Assembly (NCBI GenBank): GCA_015499995.1
Contig: JADNRV010000007.1
Coordinates: 186,001-250,000, forward strand
Length of the DNA stretch: 64,000 bases
Reading direction: 5' to 3'
Origin: Flammula alnicola
Lineage: Eukaryota > Basidiomycota > Agaricomycetes > Agaricales > Strophariaceae
Positions 12,110 to 23,695 of this stretch are shown here, piece by piece; positions within the stretch are counted from its first letter, which is position 1; the number at the start of each line of letters is the position of its first letter. The translations under genes and the position numbers were made by a program. The notes beneath the pieces were generated by a model. That model was not told the DNA's origin and did not search any database. It saw only the letters and a program-made list of their open reading frames with translations.

Positions 12110-12923
12110 ATGCCTCCTCATAAACGCCAAAAGCTCACCGCTCCGGACGAACACCAAAGCGAAGACGAAGAATCATCAGCATCTTTTGACGAATCCGAAG
12201 GGTCTGACGACAGTCAAGACGATGAAGGCATGGAAAGCGGGAGCGCCGAAGGCTCTCAAGTCGATGACGATGAAGAAATCGAAGGTCTGAAACCTCAAAA
12301 GTCCCGCCAAACATCGAAACGGAAAATTAGGGCGACTGGAAGCTCAAAATTCGGTTCTACACTACAATTTCTATTGAACACCGAGACACCTTCAACTTTG
12401 CCATTATCGCTCAAGCCTTCAATAGCACGGAAACGCAATGACGAGAAGCTGGAGTCCCGCGCGAAGAAGGTCCTACAGATTGAGAAGAAGGAAAAGGAGG
12501 ACAAGGCGAGGATAAAGGATGTCATCGGCGGTTGGGGAGGAGAGAGTGAGAGGGCCCTACGAAAAGTTGCACAACGAGGAGGTATGTCGCCTTTTATTTC
12601 GCCAACCTCTATTAACTCCCTTCAAGTTGTCAGATTGTTCAACGTGATACAACAATCTCAAGCGTCTGTCACTGCTGCGACAGAAGACGCCAAAGCCAGC
12701 CGCGGCACAGGAAAGCCTACACTACCTGCGCCTTCATTGGAGACAAAGAACAAAAATAAAGGAAAGAACAAGGATAATATCATTGGCAGGGGCAAAGAGA
12801 GTAAGTCAGCTTCCGTCCTACTACTGAAAGTTGTATATGAATCTGGAACACAATCTAGGTGTGGTCGACAAGGACGATTTCTTCAACATGATCAGGTCTG
12901 GAGGTGTTGTGTCGAAGGCGTAA
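12110..12923 (+). CDS. RRP15: Rrp15-like ribosomal RNA processing protein
   Basis: Three exons (12110-12581, 12627-12800, 12859-12923) encode 236 residues. The N-terminus MPPHKRQKLTAP is followed by a long acidic-serine region (ESEGSDDSQDDEGME). The conserved core includes KFGSTLQFLLNTETPSTLPLSLKPSIARKRNDEKLE and ALRKVAQRGVVRLFNVIQQSQ. The tail ends VVDKDDFFNMIRSGGVVSKA, typical of the family. Rrp15 is a nucleolar pre-60S factor needed for maturation of 27S pre-rRNA and 5.8S/25S rRNA. Both introns are canonical (GTATGT and GTAAGT donors) and keep frame across the junctions. The length is normal for fungal members. Confidence 0.92.
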
Positions 12924-13290
12924 TAATGGTGGCATAAGATATATCAAGTGCTCGTCGTATGGGAATATGATTTGATTGTTCAGCTCTCGGACCTCATTAA
13001 TAATTTCTTACTTTGCATCCATTAGTCCTCATTGAATCTCGACCATCGTTGTTCCACTCATCGGCGCAGTCAACCGGTCCTGTCCAAGGGGAACGGCGAT
13101 GCGGCGCACAACATACCATTTTGTCACGAAAACCCTAATCTTACCAACGAAGTCAATGACGCCATACTCAACACAGATTGCTTCAACCATACACACGATG
13201 TATAAAACACTACGGCCTCACTCATGGAAAGCTTTTAAGTCAGACCAGGGCTAGATTGTCAGCCTACTGCTCCCTATTTCGATCGCGGTG
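12924..13290. other. Intergenic between RRP15 and the FMO gene
   Basis: A 367-bp gap between two plus-strand genes. It holds the RRP15 terminator and the promoter of the monooxygenase. Nothing specific is seen. Confidence 0.4.
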
Positions 13291-15034
13291 ATGGTCAACA
13301 TAGCGCGTCTCCTACTGCCTTTTCTTTCTTCTAACTTTCCTGCTCAGGTGCCTCTACGTCCTGAGTATGGATCCGTCCCAGCAAAATCTATCGCTATTGT
13401 TGGGGCTGGCAGCGCAGGTCTGGCTATGTTTAAGACTCTGCTAGATCTACCCGAACGCGCTCAGGAGGGCTGGGAAGTCGTTTTGTACGAAGAAAGAGAA
13501 AACGTCGGGGGTGTTTGGCAAGCGTCATTCCAAACTCTCTTTAAACATTAAACATAATTTTTATTAGGCTGCCAGATCCCCGTAAAGTATTCCCTCCAGA
13601 GATACCGGAAACACCACTTTACCCCCTGCTGCATACAAATACCCCAGTGCCCTCAATGACATACCCAGGCTTTCCCTTTCCTCCGAAGACACCACTTTAT
13701 CCAAGCCACGAGCACATAGAAGCGTACCATTCGCGCTATGCTGAACACCATAACCTTTCCGAGGTATCTCTTTCAACCACAAGATTCAAAGCGCCTCATG
13801 GTCTGGCACTCCAGAGCAAGGGCAGTGGGACCTTATTATCTCGGACAAAACAGGTCGCCTTCACCACAAAAAGTTCGACCATCTAGTTGTTGCTTCAGGT
13901 AATCACCACATACCTCGTATTACCGTTTGGAAGGGCCAGGACGCGTGGCTCTCGAACACCCCTGCGAAGCGTCTGAGGAGGAGAATTGTACATTCTGTTT
14001 ATTATCGAGAACCAGAGGCGTTCACGAACCAGAGCGTGGTGATCGTTGGCAACGGTGCAAGTGGCCGAGACGCTGCCTCTCAACTTGTCGGAATTGCGGG
14101 AGAGGTACGTCAATGTCGCGGTTTATTGACATTCTGCACCTGGCAATGTTACTAACTACCGAGAGCAGGTATTCTTCTCTATCAGACACGAAAACAGATG
14201 GGACAGTGATCCCATCGGCGGCGTACATGTCAAACCGGAAATATCACATTTCACTAGAGCCGGTGTGGTTTTCATAGACGGCACCGTCGTCGATCCAGAT
14301 GTCGTCTTGCTTGGGACAGGCTACGAACTGCGAAAACCGTTCCTCGACGCAGGAGGCGCGCTGCGGACAGATCAATTAGCCCGGGACAATTCTCCATCAA
14401 CCAAGAGCTCGTGACGAACCTCCGATACATATTCCCTCTGCATCGACATATCCTTTCTTTGAGCCCTTCCTACCCGACAAACGCACTGGCGTTCATCGGT
14501 CTACCTACAGCTATCGCCAACTGCCCTTCTGACACCGCGCAGAGCCTCTTCGTCGCGCATGTCATCCTGAATCCCTCTATACTTCCTTCTCGTGCCGCAC
14601 TTCTACGAGAACTGGCGGCGTACGAAGAAAACATTCGTGCAGAGGGATTCGACCCTTATATTAATGGACACAAGATGCTCGACGGCACGTCGAGCGATTA
14701 TCAAGACGAGCTGGTCGACTTCCTCAAAGAAAAGGTTCTGCAGTGCTTCACTTCTAACGAGACGAATTTAAGCTGACTGTTTTCGTTACAGGGTGTCATT
14801 CACGATGATGGAAAGAAATTTGTCGAGGGCTGGCGACGAGATATTTTCACGTATCCGTACCTTAAACGCGGCTGGACCCGAATCGAAAAGCTCGGTGTCG
14901 GCGAAGAGTGGACCGACGGTGTAGAGACGGAAGCCCAGTGGGCTGACCTCATGAGACGCGTTAACGAATGGCAACAACGCTGGGAAGAGGAGAATGGGGT
15001 ACAATTCAGCACTGATTTAGACCTTGCTGGTTGA
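13291..15034 (+). CDS. Flavin-containing monooxygenase, two apparent frame breaks
   Basis: The N-terminus has a short hydrophobic stretch, then the FAD-binding motif IAIVGAGSAGLAMFKTL and EERENVGGVW. The NADPH-binding motif VVIVGNGASGRDAA lies in the middle and the FAD-dependent TGY motif (VVLLGTGYEL) further on. These place it with class B flavin monooxygenases, which oxygenate soft nucleophiles using NADPH and O2; the substrate is unknown. The intron after GGVW starts GCAAGC and ends TTAG (GC-AG) and joins cleanly to LPDPRKVFPPEIP. Two positions do not read through: near 13760 (after HHNLSE) and near 14390 (before INQELVTNLRYIF). In both, the downstream homologous frame would be restored by one extra base. 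I cannot tell a young pseudogene from assembly errors. The stop at 15034 follows EENGVQFSTDLDLAG. Confidence 0.78.
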
Positions 15035-15276
15035 GTTGGGTGTAATATTACTTGTATTAGCATCTTCTGGTCGTCGTCCTGGACGTTTTGTTCTAGAATA
15101 CATCTATGCCGTTGCGAGGATATATATGGATTATCATGTGCACTGCGTTATTCTAAGACGAGGAGCAAGTTTAGGCCGGATGTTATATTTGCTACTCACT
15201 CTATCTCTGTTCACCCAACAACCCATATATGGCCGTTATCTCAACTGAGCCAAGAGCTCTCTTACAGCGCAGCATG

Positions 15277-16085
15277 ACCACCTCCAACTCTCCGTTCCAA
15301 TTGTTACTTATCACACCCCGTCGGAAAGAGGGAGGAGATGCAAAGCCTAATCTGTACGAAGAATGGAACCTGGCAATTGGGAGTACACAGATTCTAGGAG
15401 TTCGACGCATGTCAATATTTCCGTTTTTGAGGGGAGACTAGGCGAAATCGAGGCTTCCAGTCTTCAATGCGACTGTATCGTGTCCCCAGCGAACTCGTAT
15501 GGGATAATGGATGGAGGGTAAGCTCGAGCATGATAGCATCCCACAGCTGCCACCGTTGCCTGAACTGCAGATACATTCTTAGCTTCGACCTGGAACTCTC
15601 GCGCGTCCTGAAAGGCAAAAAGGGGGACGACTGGACTCTAACGGATCACTGCCAAACATTCATCCGGCGAAGATCAGGGGGATATCTGCCGCCTGGGTCC
15701 TGCACTATCGTCCCTCTTCCAGAAACCGCCTCTGGCTTGTCCGAAAACCCATGGCATGCGCATTCCCTTGCGATCCTGCCGACCATGCGTGAGCCGGAAG
15801 ATATCAGCTGGAATCGAGACCTCGTCTACAACGCCATGTGGTCGCTTCTAAACGAGGTTGCGGGGTGGAATGAACGCTATGGCCATGGCGGGGGTTGATC
15901 ACCGACGGATCAAAACGGTTTTGATGACGGGGCTGGGGACGGGTACTGGGGGCGTACCGGCCAAGAGATGCGCGCGGCAGATGATTTTGGCCGTGAAGCA
16001 CTTTTTTGAGGGTGTTCCGGAGAGGCCTCGGTGGGATACTGTCGAAGCACGCAACGAGGACATCCGCGTTACATACGCCAGTTGA
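15277..16085 (+). CDS. Macro-domain-like protein with apparent frame breaks
   Basis: Macro-domain signatures are present: CDCIVSPANSYGIMDGGY, where the Asn and the GIMDGG loop match the ADP-ribose pocket, and later VLMTGLGTGTGGVPAKRCARQM followed by KHFF. The family binds ADP-ribose or hydrolyses it from proteins and nucleotides; this fungal subgroup is uncharacterised. The intron after MDGG (donor GTAAGC) joins in frame to YILSFDLELSRVL. The first exon MTTSNSPFQLLLITPR reads to about 15400 in one frame, but VNISVFEGRLGEIE continues in another. Near 15890 a run of five Gs also shifts the frame between AGWNERYGHG and VDHRRIKTVL. Either the gene is decaying or the sequence carries indels. A conventional 44-bp intron (GTACGA...CTAG) could explain the first break but would delete a plausible conserved LYEEWNLAI segment. 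Confidence 0.68.
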
Positions 16086-16434
16086 CGGCAGAGAAATCAT
16101 GAGCGCTGTGGTGAGCGCCCAATGGGTTAGAGGGAATGAACACGTTCCTGTTAAGAACAGTCTAGTGGAAGCTCATTTGACTTTTGTTGGTTATTGTGAG
16201 CCGAAAGCGTGGCACAAGAAATGACATAGCGTGGCGCGTGGACCCGCACTTTCTCCTAACCTCTGGGTCGAATAATAAACAGATTGAGAGAAAAAGAGCA
16301 TTTCTGCTGAGTTTAGAGGTTGGAGTTCCGCGTCAAGTTACAATGCACGTGATCGAGTCACCTCTATAAAACCTACCCTAAATCAGAAAAACAGCATCCG
16401 CATAAAACGCGCTCGAGCCTCTCCAATTCACTCA
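16086..16434. other. GID8 promoter region
   Basis: A 349-bp gap between the macro-like gene and GID8 on the same strand. No motif is claimed. The last 60 bases are pyrimidine-rich and probably 5' UTR. Confidence 0.4.
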
Positions 16435-17599
16435 ATGGTCAGTATCGTTCACGCTCCTGCCGAACACGATATGCTAACCTATATGTGGATTCCAAGCCTC
16501 CAAAAGCCTCCATTCGCAAGGAGGAATGGGAAAGGCGCCTTCATGATGTCCAGGTTACGAAAACGTAAGTGATATGCTTTCTCCTTTGTTGGTTCGAATA
16601 TGATGATAAAACAATTGGGAATCTCTCTGAAAATTTCGTGTGGAGAGAAATCAATTGCATGTATTATCTGATTCCTTGCTTTCATGCTCGTACTATTCCT
16701 TTCTCGACGTCTATGCTAACAATTTGTTATCCCTTTCAGGGATCTGAACCGTCTCATCATGGATTACTTGGTGATCGAGGGTTACAAGTCTGCGGCCGAA
16801 GAATTCAGTCAAGAGGCTAACCTCGAGCCACCTGTCGATTTTGAAAGCATTGAAAGCCGCATGGACATTCGAGAAGCCCTTCAACGAGGAGACGTGGAAG
16901 ATGCCATCACTCGCGTGAACGACCTAAATCCTGAGGTGAGATACTCTTTCACAATCACACTGCGGCAAGACACGCAGGATTAAAACGTTTCATGCACCAC
17001 TCATAGGCCCTCCGGGGCTGGTGATGATACTGTAAACCAAAACTTCAGTCTTCAATATGATATCTGTCTTGCCTTTTTCTTCCTAAACCTTTCCTTGTTT
17101 GGTTTTAGGACACTGCTGACCTTATTGTTAATTTGGTGACAGATTCTTGACACGAACCCTGCCTTGTACTTCAAACTACAACAGCAGAAGCTTATCGAGT
17201 TCATCAGACATGGGCGAATTTCGGAAGCGCTGCAGTTTGCACAGGAGGAGCTCGCACCTCGCGGGGAAGAGTCTCCCGAGTTTCTATCGGAACTTGAACG
17301 AACCATGGCGTTGTTAGCGTTTGATGCTGCGCCGAGTGCACCGTCCGCAATTGCCGAACTGCTGTCACCGGCGCAACGGATGAAGACAGCCGGCGAGGTG
17401 AATGCAGCTATCCTTGAGAGTCTGAGTCAGGGGAAAGAGGTGAAGCTCGTGGGACTGCTGAAGCTTCTGTGCTGGGGCGAGACGATGCTAGAAGAAAAGG
17501 CAGAGTTTCCCAAGGTAAGCGAAATGGCCGTTGACATGGTGTTTTTCTAACCCAGTGCAGCTGAATGTACTTGATGGAACCTTTGTAGAAAGAGGATAA
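16435..17599 (+). CDS. GID8: Gid8: LisH-CTLH subunit of the GID E3 ubiquitin ligase
   Basis: The product has a LisH motif (LNRLIMDYLVIEGYKSAAEEF), a CTLH segment (SRMDIREALQRGDVEDAITRVND) and a C-terminal CRA region (ALYFKLQQQKLIEFIRHG, EALQFAQEELAPRG). This order and length match Gid8/Twa1, a scaffold of the GID/CTLH E3 complex that in yeast degrades gluconeogenic enzymes. The first coding exon is only the ATG (16435-16437): GTCAGT follows directly, a CTAAC branch site is present, and the next exon at 16497 reads PPKASIRKEEWERRLHDVQ in phase. The last intron (17515-17560) joins EFPK to LNVLDGTFVERG and the stop at 17597-17599. All introns are canonical and no frame problem is seen. Confidence 0.93.
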
Positions 17600-17812
17600 T
17601 ATTAATGTTTTGTTGTAATAATAATAAAAATAATTTTCATATCATCGCAACGTTCCTGATGTCGTCTTAGTCAGCACGGACGCTTTCAGTGCTGGGTCTC
17701 AACGACGCCGCTGTCCTCGCACACCGTCTTCCCCTCACTCACCCTCTCCTCCTCCCCCCACCTCCCTCCCCCCACAATATCGACAATTCTATCTGTGGTC
17801 GTCGATTTCCTC
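17600..17812 (+). promoter_or_regulatory. CT-rich promoter/leader of BCK1
   Basis: The last 90 bases before the BCK1 ATG are almost entirely C and T (about 17720-17780). Pyrimidine-rich tracts of this kind are common around transcription starts of highly expressed or constitutive fungal genes. The exact start site cannot be seen. Confidence 0.4.
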
Positions 17813-20800
17813 ATGTCAGAGGACTCCAGATCCACCAAGCCCAAAAAGAAACTCTATGTCGCTAATCCAGGTTCAGGGGAGTCCGACGACGGCAAGGACA
17901 ACCGTGGTGGCCGTCCAAATGGCAATGGAAAGTACAACATGAACGGAACCCGCAACCTCCTTCCCCCAAGCGGCTCGTCCTATACCTACCTGCAGCACAG
18001 GCCAAGCCCATCTCAGCCCAACCTACTCACCACAGACCTTTACGCCGTCAACAATCGCTACCACCAGCCACAGCCAATTTCTCCCGTCAGCACAGGCTCC
18101 CCTTCTACTCCCCCTTCAACACCAGGTCTGCATGCTCCATCTAGTTCCGTCGAGCTACAGACCAAGCTAGACAGTCCATCGAAACCACTTCCTACCCCAG
18201 AACCTACTCCCTACCACGATCGAACACACTATGATCCTCCACCACATCATCAAAGTGCCGCTGCTCGCAAAGGTTCAAAGATCCTCAAGACTCTCAAGGC
18301 ACCCTTTGGGGGTCGTCCCTTGAGCAAGTCGACCGCTGACCCCAACCACCCCCCTAGGCGACCTCGTACAGTGCGTTTTTCCTTGTTTCCATCTTCTTGC
18401 TTATCTCAGAATCTCATAATCTTTCCCTTGGTGACTCAAGTCCCCAACTACAGGCCAGGATGCCTACCCCTCTCCTTCAACTTCGGCTGCTGCTGAAAGG
18501 GTTATCTTTGTTACCTCCGATTCAGAGCGCTACGTTACAGTTGACCTCACTGGGCAAAGGACTGCGGCACAAATCAGGGAGCTAATCCTAAGCAAGGTAT
18601 GTTTGTCCTCTTAGTTCATTCGTAATAAACGTCTGACCAATCCCTACAGCTACACATCTATACCGACGATGAGACTAATCCGTACCTGATCTTTCAGACG
18701 GAAATCGGGGCGTATGCTCTCGGCGACGCCTTGACGAATGACCGTCTGGTAGCCATGTGTCGCGATCAGGCTGATTCAAAAGGAAGCCTCAAGTTTCTGG
18801 TGACTCATCCCTTCGCACCTGTGCATGAGCCGCCGCCGCCTTCACAGCCTGTGGAGTACACCCCGATACCACCTGTCCACCCTCAGCTAGTCAACATCAA
18901 TCCCTTGAGACTCAAACGTCGTTCTGGATCGAGAAATGGTAGTTTTTCGTCTACCAGTGAGATCCTTGTTCCGGAGGTGTCTGCGGGTTATGAGGCAGAT
19001 ATAGATTACCCTGATCGTGAGGCGACCAAACCTTCAGTGAGGCCATCTCATCCCCACCTTGCTGCATCGTTGCCGACACAAGCACCCCACCCTCCGTCTC
19101 CACACCGACGTCCAAGTCTGGCCAATCAGGCTAGGCCAAGTTCTCCCGTACAACCTGACCAACCCACATCACCGCCACCGTCGTCCGAACGTACGATGCT
19201 CCAGAGAAAAGATGAAAAATACGGACATGCTCTTCCCCCTATCCCAGTTGCTCCTCCGCTTTCACCCAATCGACCTTCATTCCCTGTGAACGACGAATCT
19301 CATCTTCATTGACAATTCCTCACGACCGAAATCTGCATGCGCGGTCGGATCCGACGCCGGCGCCGACCGAGAAATGGCAATGAGGGCAACTGAGCTGTAT
19401 CCCGAGAACGGTGGCAGACAGTTGCGAAGCCAAAATCATTATCCATCTTTGCAGAAGCTGAGGCCGGAACTCTCCAGGGATAACTTGCGCCTACAGTCAC
19501 AGTCGAGAAAGACATACGATGACGAGGATGTCTCGCAAGAGATCATTATGCCCAGCGGTGGGCGCCCAACTGATGAATTGGACCGAATCTCTCCATCTCT
19601 CACACGCAGTCGTCGTCACCAAAATTCGACGAATGGTTATCGACCGACCTCTCCATACACTCAGCGATCACATATCATGAATAACCCTCCTAGGCAACCG
19701 CCACCTGTCCCTTCGACATCACAAGATTCACGACCATTGAATAAACCCCGAGCTCATTTACCAATTGCTACCAGCGTATTCGTTAATTGGAAAGGAGAAG
19801 AAGGCGGTTCTCGGAAAGCTTCAGCAGCCTCTTCGACCCCGAGCTGGCAAGGGAACCGGCTTGGTAAGAATATGACGAAGAGTATGGATAATCTGAAGCT
19901 TTCAAGTGTTTCCTCTTCGTCATCAAGTCGCCGTAATCAGCCACCACCTCAACTTCCAATGACCGTGTCACGGCCGGGTGCGAATATGCGCGACTTGTCG
20001 TACTCTCCAAGCAGCACGTTGGCGCTTTCTGGTATGCCGAAATCTTACGAACCGCCTCGAGGTTTCGTTAGGCCTCTACCTGTTCAAGGCTCGCCGCATG
20101 GAACTTCTCCTGAGGTCCTGCAAGGCTCGTCGAGCCAATACAACAATAGTCGCGGTGGTGGTTACTCGTCCACCCTGATGTCTCCGAGCCAGGATCCGTA
20201 CCCACGGCCCCAGTCGGCAGCAGGGGATACCATTTCTCCAACGCGTGCATATCCGCGAATGCAGTCGCCTACCGTCTACGGCTCGACGTTGGATTCGGGA
20301 GAGTTTAACCGCTCGCCTCGCACGGTATCTCCTAATAGCAGGACTTACCACTCGCCAGGTTTGATACCTGGGCCTCGACCAAAGCCGACTCATTACAGTG
20401 ACCGTTCAGATCGTTCATCGGACGTGCAAAGTGGGCCTGAGACCTCGAACACCACGCCTCCTCGCACGCCAGTCAGTCCGCAGAGTTCGCAGCATGAGGA
20501 GAGGGCTCGCTATGTTGAGGATCCATCACCGCCACTCTCACCCGAAAATCCGACAAATCTCATCAGCAAGGACCGTAGTTCGGAGCTAACGGTCAAGCAG
20601 GAGGATCAGAAGTACATATCGAGTATCTTCCAGGCTACTTCGACAGGAACCTTTGTACTTCCTCCGTCACAGCAACCGCGTCCCACACGACAGCTTACTC
20701 CGCCTCCGCCCTTGGCGAGCAAAACTTCAACGTCTCGGATGCATATGGTCCGGATGATGGGGATGATGATGACGACTCGGATAATGGCGGTGGTACATGG

Positions 20801-22591
20801 ATTGTCAGACCTGAGCCTGCGAAGAATGCGGCCCGGCCACCTTTGAAGGTCCAAATCGACCCTACAGGGTCGCGTAATGGAGATAGTGGTACGGCGGATA
20901 GCCAAGTTCGACCCGAGCCACTATCAAAGGATCTTCCGCCTTCGAGCTATCGTCTAGCGCCCTCGACTGCATTGAGACTACAGCCTAGACGACCGGAGAG
21001 CACGTTCATCGACCCTGGAGGTGACAACTGGGCACCCCGTCCTCCTCCTGAGAATATCTACGACCACCTTGAGAAGTTCTTCCCGAAGCATGATCTCGAC
21101 AAGCCTGTTATTGAAGCGACGTCGGGCGACACATCCCCTATTACTGCTGAGCCTACAGCTGCTTTGCCTCCTCCAATGCCAATCAGTGACACTAGGGCAA
21201 GGATTAGGGCGAAGAAGTCGATTCGTATCGTTGCCCAGGAACACAAGAAGCTCATTGACCGTACCTCGAGGGCGGCGGACGCAATTTCTCATACGGATAA
21301 TATGTTGCGCAAGCGGAGCACAAAGCTTTGGGGAAGCAAGTTAGAGGAAGTCACGACTCTACAAGGGCGCAACAATTCCAATATTTCTTTGCCAGAGTCA
21401 CCATCCGGCGGACCTAGTACGTTATGCCTCCTCTTTAAAAGGTTATTCGACGTATATGCTGATGTCATGGTTTTACAGCTACGTTCAAGTGGGTGCGGGG
21501 TGAATTGATCGGCAAAGGAACATATGGGCGTGTGTACTTGGCCCTGAATGCCACCACGGGGGAAATGATCGCGGTCAAGCAGGTTGAGCTTCCGCAGACT
21601 GCGAGTGACAAGAATGACTCGCGGCAGCATACGGTCGTGCAGGCGTTGAAGATGGAAAGCGAGACCCTGAGAGATCTTGACCATCCACATATCGTGCAGT
21701 ATCTTGGCTTCGAGGAGACGCCTGCAAATCTTAGCATGTATGTTTTTTTTTTGCTTTCTTTCTTGGGTGTAGAGTGGTCTCTCATCGCATATGGTCATTT
21801 TAGTTTCCTCGAGTACGTTCCTGGTGGATCTGTCGGAAGCTGTCTGCATAAGCACGGCAAGTTCGCCGACAATGTTACGAGGTCATTTACAGCTCAGATA
21901 TTGAGTGGACTCGAGTATCTCCATTCGAAGGGCATCCTTCATCGAGTACGTCGACTTCACTCGTTTTATTGTTTCTTTTGAACATGCTTGTTAACAAAAT
22001 GGTTTAGGATCTGAAAGCCGACAACATTCTGGTCGAAATGTCAGGAACATGCAAAATCTCAGATTTCGGAATCTCAAAACGAACGGAAGACTTGGCTGGT
22101 GGTGCTTTCACGGCTATGCAAGGCACTGTATTTTGGATGGCCCCGGAGGTTATCAACACCCAGAAGAAGGGCTATAATTTCAAGATTGATATTTGGAGCG
22201 TTGGATGCGTTGTCTTGGAGATGTGGGCTGGCATGAGGCCTTGGATAGGTGAAGAGATGGTCGCAGTCATGTTCAAGGTATGATTCCAGTTCTTAAGCAA
22301 GAATTCTGTGGTTTCTCATCCTGCCTGTTACTTCTAGCTCTACCAATCCAAACAACCGCCACCTGTGCCCGAAGACATTGTTCTCTCGGAGGAAGCAGAC
22401 GACTTCAGACGAAAATGTTTTGCCATGTGCGTGTTTGCCTGACTTTTTCTCTCTCTTCATTGTCCTGACCGTAATCCGCCAGAAACCCCGAAGAGCGACC
22501 AAGTGCCGCTGAACTGCGAAAACACCCCTATCTCATACTCCACCTGGCTGGGTATTCACCGGATTTACATAAGAACGATCTACTTTTCTAA
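17813..22591 (+). CDS. BCK1: Bck1-type MAP kinase kinase kinase (cell wall integrity)
   Basis: The N-terminal part is long and proline/serine-rich. Around 18500-18810 it has the ubiquitin-like/RA-like domain of Bck1 (ERVIFVTSDSERYVTVDLT, YLIFQTEIGAYALGDAL). The conserved GGGTWIVRPEPAKNA block follows near 20790. The kinase domain starts TFKWVRGELIGKGTYGRVYL, with the VAIK-equivalent MIAVKQVEL, HRDLKADNILV, DFGISKR, the GTVFWMAPEVI activation segment and DIWSVGCVVLEMW. It ends near HLAGYSPDLHKNDLLF. Bck1 relays Pkc1 signals to Mkk and Slt2/Mpk1. Kinase-domain introns are canonical. The N-terminal region needs a frame change near 19305 (after NDESHL, before IDNSSRPKS) and near 20715 (before NFNVSDAYGPDDG). 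Because the kinase domain is intact and the pathway important, I suspect sequence errors over gene loss. Confidence 0.9.
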
Positions 22592-23174
22592 CACATCTTA
22601 CTCATTGTCGCTGGTATCTGTACGTCTCTCATGCTTTCTCTTCTTTTCTTCCTCCATCACCATTTTCACAAGAATCATTTCTCACCATCCACTTGTTTCA
22701 CTACCATCTTTCCCTTCTCTACTCGTACTACTGTCACAACTCACAGTTCCACTATCTCTGTCTCCATACTCTGCGTCATTTTGAAAGTTGAAACGTACGA
22801 TACCCTGTGTAGCAATTTAATTCCTTAATGACTTTCATAGCGTCATATTACTCTCATCATGGACTCCTTTTGAGGCTACAATACTCTTCATCGCGTGCTG
22901 GTACATCCAGAAATAATGAAGAGCCAGCGAGAATTTTATATCCGACTCTTTGAATTTTGAGAAGCAACTGATCGGAGAAAAGGGTGACATTTGTGTGAAG
23001 AATGGCAAAGAAACTGAATCAAAACTGTCTTCTGGGTCTACCGCATGACAGAACAGATGCTTTACGCCGCTGATAGCGTCACCATACCCGTCGAGTGTCT
23101 ATAAATCGATTTTTGTTTGAATTTAAACGGCTTTGTCAATCCAACGTTAATCTGACGACGAAAACTCCAAAAAA
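22592..23174. other. BCK1 3' flank, no gene
   Basis: A pyrimidine-rich then AT-rich stretch after the BCK1 stop and before the tRNA-Thr gene. Only low-complexity open frames occur. Confidence 0.45.
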
Positions 23175-23246
23175 TTCCCGCTAGCCGATTTGAACGACTG
23201 ACCTCGTCATTACTAGTGACGCGCTCTACCGCTGAGCTAAGAGGGA
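23175..23246 (-). tRNA. tRNA-Thr (anticodon AGU)
   Basis: On the minus strand the sequence folds as a full cloverleaf. The acceptor arm TCCCTCT pairs with AGCGGGA with one T-C mismatch. The D arm is GCTC-AGCGGTA-GAGC. The anticodon arm is CGTCA-CTAGTAA-TGACG with AGT at the anticodon position. The T arm is AGTCG-TTCAAAT-CGGCT. A run of six Ts follows directly as a Pol III terminator. There is no intron. The acceptor mismatch slightly lowers confidence that it is fully functional. Confidence 0.88.
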
Positions 23247-23695
23247 CTTCATAGTTATTGCAAGAAGACAATAGGTCGAGAGGCAGCGTGGAATTTCAAC
23301 TTGAACGGGATCAACGGAACAACCTTGGAACAAGCACCAAATTTGATTAAACTCACACATAGTGTTGCCGCCGAAGCGAAGCGAGGATCATAAACTTCCA
23401 AGGTTGCACACTTTTGACCACGCGATCCCTCCACCACCTTTTCGTGAGGTCAAAATCCCTTCGGACCCTTTCTCTCAGCGGAGTGAACACTTCGAATCTA
23501 CTCGAATTTTCGAGTTGGGTCGAAGTGTCACCTCGAGGTACTTCGCGAGGTCGGTGTTCTCCGCCATCAAAGCTCCAACCAATGAAATGATCAGAAAACT
23601 CAACCTGGGAAAGAAATCAAACTGGCCTGATCTGAACTCACCTCGCAACCCAAATTGATTAGATATGATAAACCCAGCACCTACACTGTAGAAAT

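Noticed and set aside
20606..20905. Minus-strand frames over BCK1 and other conserved genes
   Set aside because: They are shadows of real coding sequence with arginine-rich, non-natural composition.
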